This document shows positions 1-4,486 of a stretch of DNA of 9,060 nucleotides, in pieces. The translations under genes and the position numbers were made by a program. The DNA is from CAYLJJ01 sp964384025 (GTDB taxonomy: Bacteria; Myxococcota_A; Bradymonadia; UBA7976; UBA1532). The stretch spans positions 1 to 9,060 of the forward strand of contig CAYLJJ010000161.1 in the NCBI GenBank assembly GCA_964384025.1, read 5' to 3'. The notes beneath the pieces were generated by a model, which was not told the DNA's origin, did not search any database, and worked only from the letters and a program-made list of their open reading frames with translations. Positions within the stretch are counted from its first letter, which is position 1, and each line of letters opens with the position of its first letter.

Positions 1-1107
1 TCCCCTTCACCAAGCCCCTTTCTGACCTACCTCTCCCATGGCGGATGGGCACCCCATTTAGAGGGCTGGCCTGCGGATGTGCCCTCCCCTGATCCTGTGG
101 CGTTCGAGGAGGGACCGCTTGAGGTGCTCAAGGCTGTGTTGGCGAGCCCCGCGACCGAGGCGAGGCTCAAACTGGTGGATCGTGGGGGGCCTTACCTCGC
201 GCATGGGGAGGAGATCCCCCGCTGGCAGGATCCGAAGATCGGGGTCTTCAAGGCCCCTCCGCGCGGCGATCTTGAGGTGCGCAGAGGTCAGACCGTCAAG
301 GTGATTCAAGGGCGCCCGATGGTGAGCCAGGGTGAAAAGCTCTTGGCGGTGGACTTCGTCCCGAACGCGCGAAATCAGGGCAATGAGGCGCTCGATCTCT
401 ACTGCGATCAGCTCATCGCGCGCCTCGATCCCGAGGTTGAGTGGCGCTGGCGTGAGGGGCCTGGGATCAAAGCATCTTGGGCCAACCTGCGCCACAGATG
501 CACTCAAAGGAAATATGATTGCTGGAGTGGAAGAGAAGACCTCGAGTGGGTGCAGAACGCGCTGGCGAAGCAAGGCGAGGAGGTTAAGGCGATCGAGAGG
601 CTCACTGACGCGCCGCTCCCCGAGCCCATGACCGAGCCCTGTTGGCCTAAACGCTCCTTGATCCGCTCGGAGCGTTTAGGCGCGCACCACGCGGATGAGA
701 TCCCCCAGCACTCGCAGCTTTGGCGCCACCTCGACCGCTTCATCGCGCAGCTCCGCCGCAGGCTTGAGGCGGGCCTTTCTGAGGCCGTGGCCCTGCCTGA
801 TGACACCCTCCTCATCTCGATCCGCGAGGGGGTCGAGGCCCACGTCACGCTCTACACCTCGGACGTCGACGCCCCCCAAGCGCTCATCGAGGCTTCAATC
901 CGGGAGGGCCTCGATGAGCTGGCTTGGAGTGCGCTCCGTGATCGCGACCTCAAGTTGGCGGTCAACCAGCCCTGGAGCGGCTCGGGGCAGGCCGTCCCCT
1001 CCGATCTCCCCGAGGCGGTGGAGTTGCACGCAGAGGGCGCCTGCGTCCGCGTGACCTTCACCCCCGATCTGCTAGATCCGCGCGCGATAGGGGTCTCCCT
1101 CAAATAG
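1..1107 (+). CDS. Unrecognised protein, 5' end outside the window, 3' end cut by a tandem duplication
   Basis: The reading frame is open from base 1, so the gene starts upstream; the GTG at 79 is only an internal in-frame codon with no reason to prefer it. About 368 residues are visible. I recognise no family and see no signal peptide, membrane helix or catalytic signature. The middle part (about 110-140 of the visible protein) has the compact stretch LAVDFVPNARNQG, and the C-terminal 130 residues alternate charged helices with beta-like strands. Codon use (GATC- and CTC-rich, high GC3) resembles the helicase operon at 3632-7326, so both may come from the same ancestral locus, though this is inference. 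The frame stops at TAG 1105-1107, created by a 32-bp duplication. After the second repeat copy the ancestral frame continues for 17 codons as RVEALLSTIHEEVGRL to TGA at 1185-1187. The protein is therefore probably shorter than its relatives and may be inactive. Confidence 0.6.
   Translation, partial: SPSPSPFLTYLSHGGWAPHLEGWPADVPSPDPVAFEEGPLEVLKAVLASPATEARLKLVDRGGPYLAHGEEIPRWQDPKIGVFKAPPRGDLEVRRGQTVKVIQGRPMVSQGEKLLAVDFVPNARNQGNEALDLYCDQLIARLDPEVEWRWREGPGIKASWANLRHRCTQRKYDCWSGREDLEWVQNALAKQGEEVKAIERLTDAPLPEPMTEPCWPKRSLIRSERLGAHHADEIPQHSQLWRHLDRFIAQLRRRLEAGLSEAVALPDDTLLISIREGVEAHVTLYTSDVDAPQALIEASIREGLDELAWSALRDRDLKLAVNQPWSGSGQAVPSDLPEAVELHAEGACVRVTFTPDLLDPRAIGVSLK
645..681. repeat. 13-bp perfect inverted repeat inside the first gene
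   Basis: GCCTAAACGCTCC (645-657) is exactly mirrored by GGAGCGTTTAGGC (669-681), with an 11-base spacer. It is translated in frame as part of the first gene. The arms are far longer than chance would normally give in a coding region, so it may be a protein-binding palindrome, a stem in the mRNA, or the trace of a small palindromic insertion. Confidence 0.8.
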
Positions 1108-1136
1108 ATCCGCGCGCGATGGGGGTCTCCCTCAAG
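1073..1136 (+). repeat. 32-bp tandem duplication that truncates the first gene
   Basis: Bases 1073-1104 and 1105-1136 are the same 32-base unit with two mismatches (A/G at 1089/1121 and at 1104/1136). Because 32 is not a multiple of three, the second copy shifts the frame and the junction creates a TAG stop at 1105. Removing one copy restores an open frame to the TGA at 1185. The two mismatches show the event is not the most recent in the region, or that one copy has drifted since losing coding constraint. Confidence 0.85.
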
Positions 1137-1266
1137 CGCGTCGAGGCGCTCCTCTCGACCATCCATGAAGAGGTCGGGCGCCTCTGAGCCCTCCGCTCCG
1201 TTTGGTCAAAGGTCAAAGGGTTGCGACACACTCTTCCTCTGTCGGACGCCAGCAGGCCTCGTCGCG

Positions 1267-1471
1267 CTCCGTTTCGCTCTTCAGCCTTCTCTAAGAACTC
1301 TCTGACTCTCTAAAACGCTCTCTCTGGAGCTGATCGGTGCGCCCCCCAAAATCTCTACACGCAGTGAATCTACTTCACCCGCAATAACAGGGCCTTATCG
1401 AGCGCCGCAGTTAACCAGCCCGACCCCGACAAGGCCCTTTTGAAACAGAGAACGGAGAGAGCGAAACGGAG
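1267..1471. repeat. Long-range 14-bp inverted repeat
   Basis: CTCCGTTTCGCTCT (1267-1280) is exactly complementary in inverse to AGAGCGAAACGGAG (1458-1471). The 177 bases between contain the hairpin at 1389-1438, so a transcript of this region could fold into a closed domain. The flanking sequence is low-complexity CT/GA, which raises the chance of an accidental match. Confidence 0.5.
1389..1438 (+). terminator. Possible weak terminator or structured RNA hairpin
   Basis: AGGGCCTT (1389-1396) pairs with AAGGCCCT (1431-1438). After one mismatch the stem continues with TCG/CGA (1398-1400 with 1427-1429). The loop is 26 bases and only four T residues follow (1437-1441 region), so this is a poor intrinsic terminator but a real stem. 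It could end rightward transcription from the truncated first gene. Confidence 0.35.
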
Positions 1472-1634
1472 AGATTCGGAGTAGAGAGGGGAAAATCGGG
1501 GAGAAGGCCTAGAAACTCTCTCCGATTCAGAGAACGCCCAGGTCCAGCTTCAAGGCCCCTAAAAGACCCCTAAGCCCGCGGAACCTTTGACACAACAGGG
1601 TGGCAACCGAACATAACCAGTGCTGTAATCAGGC

Positions 1635-1669
1635 AAAAAAAAACGCCCAAGCCGGGTTAGCTTGAGCGT
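1635..1669 (-). terminator. Intrinsic terminator of the leftward toxin-antitoxin operon
   Basis: Read leftward, a ten-base arm ACGCTCAAGC (1669-1660) pairs completely with GCTTGGGCGT (1652-1643), with one G-U pair, around a seven-base loop. A run of nine U residues (1643-1635) follows. This is a classical rho-independent terminator and lies about 155 bases beyond the stop codon of the GNAT gene, with no gene between. Confidence 0.85.
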
Positions 1670-1822
1670 CTTGGGCTCCCCCTTCGGGTCGTTACCGCGA
1701 ACCATCGAACAGAGAATAACCTTTCAAAACAACTACTTAAAGAACCCTTGATGGTTGTGTACCAAAAGGGGCCTTTTTGCGTTGCGCGAACCATCTGAAA
1801 TTTATAAGTGGTGAAAATAGTA

Positions 1823-2356
1823 TTATTCCTCAATTGAATCCATCAATCCTTTCAAATCCAATACCATCCTCGCGGGTAGGCTTTCCGCCGACCGTACAAA
1901 CCCAAGACGGGTATAGAAGCGCACTGCATCCTCGCTGATCGCATCGGTGACAAAGAGGCGAAAAGCCACAGGTCCTGAGGTCACCAACTCTAATGTGAGT
2001 CCGAGAGCCTCATCAAAGAGGTAACGCCCAAGCCCTTGGCCTTGCACACGAACATCTACAGCTAGACGAGCCAGGAGGATGGCTGGGATAGGGAAGCGAG
2101 GGAGTCTGTCTAAACCAGGCACTTCGTTGGTCGTGCTCCGTGTCACGCTGGCGGTGGATAGAGAGAAGTAACCCGCCACGCGTTCCATGCCATGCTGCTC
2201 GGTGATAGCGAGATAGCTGCGGGAGAGCATATCCTTCTCAGTGTGACGCAGAGCATAACGTTTGAGATAGGTGACCAGCGAGGGTTCTTGGTTCTGGAAG
2301 CCCTTGAGCAACGGGCGGTGGGCGCGGGTCAGAACCTCAATACGGCAGTTGGGCAT
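1823..2356 (-). CDS. GNAT-family acetyltransferase toxin (TacT/AtaT-like)
   Basis: A 177-residue GNAT N-acetyltransferase. Toxins of the TacT/AtaT group transfer an acetyl group from acetyl-CoA to the amino group of aminoacyl-tRNA and so block translation; that activity is known for the group and inferred here. The sequence shows strand beta-4 as LARLAVD (about 95-101), the acetyl-CoA pyrophosphate loop VQGQGLG (104-110) and the catalytic-tyrosine motif FYTRLGF (147-153, Tyr148), all in the order and spacing of TacT-like toxins. Length is normal for the family. The ATG lies three bases after the stop of the upstream antitoxin-like gene, so the two are cotranscribed and probably translationally coupled. 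The strong leftward terminator at 1635-1669 closes the operon. A broken paralogue lies at 3314-3510. An ordinary small-molecule acetyltransferase is possible, but the neighbour argues for a toxin. Confidence 0.85.
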   Translation of the reverse strand: MPNCRIEVLTRAHRPLLKGFQNQEPSLVTYLKRYALRHTEKDMLSRSYLAITEQHGMERVAGYFSLSTASVTRSTTNEVPGLDRLPRFPIPAILLARLAVDVRVQGQGLGRYLFDEALGLTLELVTSGPVAFRLFVTDAISEDAVRFYTRLGFVRSAESLPARMVLDLKGLMDSIEE

Positions 2357-2359
2357 GAA

Positions 2360-2755
2360 TCAAGCGACTCCCTCAGGCCAACTCAGTTCAGGGGAATTTC
2401 GAACGGGGGAGGCCAAGCGACGCAAGCTCTCACGCAACGCCGGAGGAGGGTTGAAACTCTGGTTCATGATCTCTGCAAGCCGCTGAGTCTCTTCATCGTT
2501 GAATTGAAGCGTGGTTTCGACTTCACCACGCTGACGGATCTTCTCAAGGATCGGGTGATGCAATTCACGGATATCGTTGGCGCCCTTGGCCAGGACATCG
2601 CGTCCCTCCACCACTTGGCGGACAACCCAGGTAGCGAGAGTGGTGAGTTCGCGCAGCAAGTCCGCCTTTTGATTGCTCTTCAGTCCCAACTCCTGCCGGA
2701 GCGACTCGAGCTCCGCGTCAAGGACAACATTGGTTTTGGCTTGAAACCGGGACAT
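2360..2755 (-). CDS. Probable antitoxin and autorepressor paired with the GNAT toxin
   Basis: A 131-residue protein encoded directly upstream of the GNAT toxin. Antitoxins in this position are usually ribbon-helix-helix proteins that bind the operon promoter with their N-terminus and cover the toxin with their C-terminus. The N-terminal segment here fits loosely: a short strand (FQAKTNVVL, 4-12), helix (AELESLRQEL, 14-23) and a second helix after KSNQKADLL (26-34). I cannot match it firmly to DUF1778 (TacA). It is also longer than the roughly 90 residues usual for TacA, with a helical middle (about 45-85) and a proline-rich tail (NPPPALRESL). The ATG at 2755 is supported by a strong Shine-Dalgarno run (GGAGGAGGT, complement of 2759-2767). 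A clear promoter and a palindromic operator precede it, which supports autoregulation. Confidence 0.75.
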   Translation of the reverse strand: MSRFQAKTNVVLDAELESLRQELGLKSNQKADLLRELTTLATWVVRQVVEGRDVLAKGANDIRELHHPILEKIRQRGEVETTLQFNDEETQRLAEIMNQSFNPPPALRESLRRLASPVRNSPELSWPEGVA

Positions 2756-2758
2756 ACC

Positions 2759-2767
2759 ACCTCCTCC
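2759..2767 (-). promoter_or_regulatory. Strong Shine-Dalgarno site of the antitoxin gene
   Basis: Read leftward the sequence is GGAGGAGGT, three bases before the ATG at 2755, with the GGAGG core at a workable distance. It fixes the antitoxin start and suggests a high translation rate of the antitoxin relative to the toxin. Confidence 0.7.
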
Positions 2768-2768
2768 A

Positions 2769-2790
2769 TGTGAGTACTAAGTTACTCACA
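2769..2790. promoter_or_regulatory. Palindromic operator of the toxin-antitoxin operon
   Basis: TGTGAGTA (2769-2776) and TACTCACA (2783-2790) are perfect inverted arms around a six-base spacer. The palindrome lies over the predicted transcription start and between the -10 box and the Shine-Dalgarno site. This is where an autorepressing antitoxin dimer would bind. Binding itself is inferred. Confidence 0.75.
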
Positions 2791-2795
2791 CCTTC

Positions 2796-2824
2796 AGCAT
2801 ACAAGCGGGAGACCAGACCGTCAA
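2796..2824 (-). promoter_or_regulatory. Sigma-70-type promoter of the toxin-antitoxin operon
   Basis: Read leftward, -35 TTGACG (2824-2819), a 17-base spacer and -10 TATGCT (2801-2796) give five of six and four of six consensus matches with ideal spacing. The start of transcription would fall near 2789, inside the palindromic operator. The -35 box overlaps the stop codon of the ORF at 2821-3054. Confidence 0.7.
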
Positions 2825-3054
2825 TTCACTCTCGCCAGACGGTGTCTGGCGAATCTCTCGATTTCCAGGAATAAGAACTTGGAGGCGGGATCTACCTCTG
2901 AGAGGCTCTGAGGGAGTTCAGCCGTCACTGCCACGAGGAGAGGCCCCATCAGGGCCTGGACAACCGACTCATAGATCCCACCGCTCCCGCGCACCTTGAA
3001 GGTCCAGTACGGTACCGGGAGCGCCTGGGAGGCGTGCTGAAGTTCTACCATCAT
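2821..3054 (-). CDS. Doubtful 77-codon ORF next to repeat R1
   Basis: No family is recognised. The translation has a plausible helical C-terminus (LFLEIERFARHRLARV) but no domain or membrane segment. There is no good Shine-Dalgarno site before the tandem ATG codons at 3049-3054. The start coincides with the boundary of repeat R1, and the same frame stays open through R1 for about 38 more codons without a clear start. It may be the 3' part of a gene whose front was replaced by R1, or a chance ORF. Its TGA lies inside the -35 box of the toxin-antitoxin promoter, so it is unlikely to be part of that operon. Confidence 0.3.
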   Translation of the reverse strand: MMVELQHASQALPVPYWTFKVRGSGGIYESVVQALMGPLLVAVTAELPQSLSEVDPASKFLFLEIERFARHRLARVN

Positions 3055-3254
3055 GAGGCTGCCTGAAAACTCCCAGGCTCGGGCGCATCACCACACAGCG
3101 GAGTTGGGACCCCAGGGCTGAGTTGGACGGCTGTGCTCAGAACCTTCAAGGCTTCAAATCTCGGCTTAGAGTTTCAGATCAGCAGCGCTCAAAGACCTTA
3201 AAATACCTTAAAATCGCTCAGTTTTCCCCCGATCCTATTTTCGTACAGGACGGG
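3054..3254 (+). repeat. Repeat R, copy 1 (R1), about 200 bp non-coding
   Basis: R1 matches R2 at 7370-7575 over its length. The first ~31 bases (TGAGGCTGCCTG to CTCGGGC) differ at one position. The last ~35 bases, around CCTATTTTCGTACAGGA, are also nearly identical, while the middle is more diverged. Inside R1 the ten-mer ACCTTAAAAT is tandemly doubled (3195-3204, 3205-3214), whereas R2 has one related unit. The sharply conserved tip ending at GTACAGGA-Y-GG suggests the end of a mobile element. No transposase is in view. Confidence 0.75.
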
Positions 3255-3313
3255 ATGTAAATCACCTGAGATTTTCGACCAAAACGATATTATTTATTAA
3301 CAAACTCTGATAA

Positions 3314-3510
3314 TCACTTCAGATCTAATACTGTTTCTGCAGACTCGGATTCTGATAATCGCACAAATCCCAAGCAGGAGTAAAAACGCACTGCATCTTC
3401 GCTGATTGCATCAGTGACGAAGAGACGAAAGGCCACAGGTTCCGAAGTCACCAACTTCAAGGTGAGTCCCAGGGCTTCATCGAAGAGGTAGCGCCCAAAC
3501 CCCTGGCCTT
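3314..3510 (-). pseudogene. C-terminal remnant of a second GNAT toxin gene
   Basis: Read leftward from 3510, the frame encodes GQGFGRYLFDEALGL and continues through FRLFVTDAISEDAVRFY to LDLK, then TGA at 3316-3314. It is closely similar to residues 105-169 of the intact toxin at 1823-2356, with DNA similarity of roughly 80 percent by eye. The acetyl-CoA loop is cut at its first residues, and the N-terminal 100 residues and any antitoxin are absent. The catalytic-tyrosine motif has changed from FYTRLGF to FYSCLGF. Homology to the intact gene ends exactly at 3510, where unrelated coding sequence begins, so this is a recombination or deletion breakpoint. It cannot make an active toxin. Confidence 0.9.
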
Positions 3511-3629
3511 ATGATGGACCCTGTGCAAGCCCAGCGGGACATGCTAGCGTCCTCAAGGTGGAGGTGGCGCATCTGGGTCGGGTTGGCTTCAGCGCTGGAC
3601 AGATCATCAAGGAGCTTGAGGAGGGTTGA
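3511..3629 (+). pseudogene. C-terminal remnant of an unknown gene heading the helicase operon
   Basis: The rightward frame read as HASVLKVEVAHLGRVG and then FSAGQIIKELEEG ends at TGA 3627-3629. It has the codon style of the genes that follow, and its stop overlaps or closely precedes the start of the next gene (TTG at 3626 or GTG at 3632), as expected for the last codons of an upstream operon member. Everything before 3511 has been replaced by the GNAT remnant. I cannot name the family from some 38 residues. The call rests on frame, codon use and coupling. Confidence 0.6.
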
Positions 3630-3631
3630 GT

Positions 3632-4486
3632 GTGGTCAAGCTCAAGGAGCAGGTCAGACCTGCATACAAAGGACCATCTAGAGGCTCCTCTGTCCCCCAG
3701 CGCTCTCACCCTGTTTCATACAACGATAAAGACAAACACGATGATGAGGCTGTGTCCACCAGCTCAGGTGCTGTCGAGAGCGAGGCTTGGGTCGATGATG
3801 ATCTCGCCCCCTGGGCTGAGATCTCGGATGACCCTTGGGCGGAGTGGGACGCGGGCTGGCTCCAACTCTTGGAGCGGAGGGGGACCCGACGCGCCGCGCC
3901 CTCATCCAGCCCCGTAGAGCGGCGCTGCGCCCGCGTGCTCTCACGCGCCGCAGAACTGTTGTGGGCTCAAGCGGAGCTCCCAGCCTCTGACTTCGGTCGG
4001 GTTCAGAACCTCCTGACAGACGCCAAAAACCCTGTCAGCCGAGCCAAGTGTTTGATCGGGCATATCCAATCTGGGCGAGCGAGCCTCGCGGCCCTGGAGC
4101 TGGTCCACGCCGCGCGAGGGGCATGGCGCCCCCTGAACCCTCAAGCAAAGTCTCCCTTGAGTTGGGCCTTTGGGCTCCGCCTCCTCAGGGCTTTTGAGCA
4201 TCTCCCCACCGCGGATGAGTTGGTCGCGGTGTTAGACGACATCACGGCCGCATGGCGAGAGATCATCGAACCTGGAGTTCGAGGGATGCGTCTGAAGGAT
4301 CTCATGGAGTTTGTTGAGCGGGTCGCGTGCCGAAGTGATCTGGGCTTAGACTTGGGCTGGGGGACTCGCTGCCTCCTTGAAAGCTGGCTGGTTGGCCCTG
4401 TCCGTGATGAGCGCGCCAGGGCCTCCAAGAGATGGCTGGGGCGACAACTGGGGCAGAGGATCGAAGGAGAGCCCCCTTGCATATAG
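3632..4486 (+). CDS. Unrecognised 284-residue protein coupled to the SNF2 helicase
   Basis: I recognise no family. The N-terminal 40 residues are polar and probably disordered, and residues about 45-75 are acidic and tryptophan-rich (LAPWAEISDDPWAEWDAGW). The remainder is predicted helical with no membrane segment or metal-binding cluster; helices such as LSRAAELLWAQAEL and LKDLMEFVERVA look like packing surfaces. GTG 3632 is chosen because GGAGGG (3620-3625) sits six bases upstream; TTG 3626, which overlaps the stop of the preceding remnant as TTGA, is the alternative and adds two residues. The 3' end overlaps the likely helicase start by ten bases. This coupling suggests a dedicated partner of the helicase, perhaps an adaptor or specificity subunit, but function is inferred from position only. 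Confidence 0.75.
   Translation: MVKLKEQVRPAYKGPSRGSSVPQRSHPVSYNDKDKHDDEAVSTSSGAVESEAWVDDDLAPWAEISDDPWAEWDAGWLQLLERRGTRRAAPSSSPVERRCARVLSRAAELLWAQAELPASDFGRVQNLLTDAKNPVSRAKCLIGHIQSGRASLAALELVHAARGAWRPLNPQAKSPLSWAFGLRLLRAFEHLPTADELVAVLDDITAAWREIIEPGVRGMRLKDLMEFVERVACRSDLGLDLGWGTRCLLESWLVGPVRDERARASKRWLGRQLGQRIEGEPPCI
4464..4469 (+). promoter_or_regulatory. Shine-Dalgarno site that decides the helicase start
   Basis: AAGGAG lies seven bases before TTG 4477, inside the last codons of the upstream gene. The in-frame ATG at 4432 has no comparable site. The TTG is therefore the more likely start, giving a ten-base overlap with the upstream stop codon instead of 55 bases. Confidence 0.65.

Larger units (their letters stand above)
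1188..1822. other. Non-coding stretch between the first gene and the toxin gene
   Basis: No convincing ORF lies here on either strand. The left part (1188-1335) is pyrimidine-rich with repeated CTCTCT and CGCTCCGTTT (1194-1203 and 1265-1274). The part from 1440 to 1520 is purine-rich and partly complementary to it. A GGTCAAA pair sits near 1205-1218. The ten-mer GCGAACCATC occurs at 1697-1706 and again at 1786-1795, with its inverse GATGGTT at 1751-1757. Two hairpins and one longer inverted repeat are listed separately. I see no tRNA or known riboswitch. Confidence 0.6.

Noticed and set aside
1587..1617. TTGACA at 1587 as a rightward promoter
   Set aside because: The nearest -10-like sequence (CATAAC) is 19 bases away and no rightward gene follows.
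1764..1778. AAAAGGGGCCTTTTT as a terminator hairpin
   Set aside because: The complementary arms leave only a two-base loop, too short to fold.
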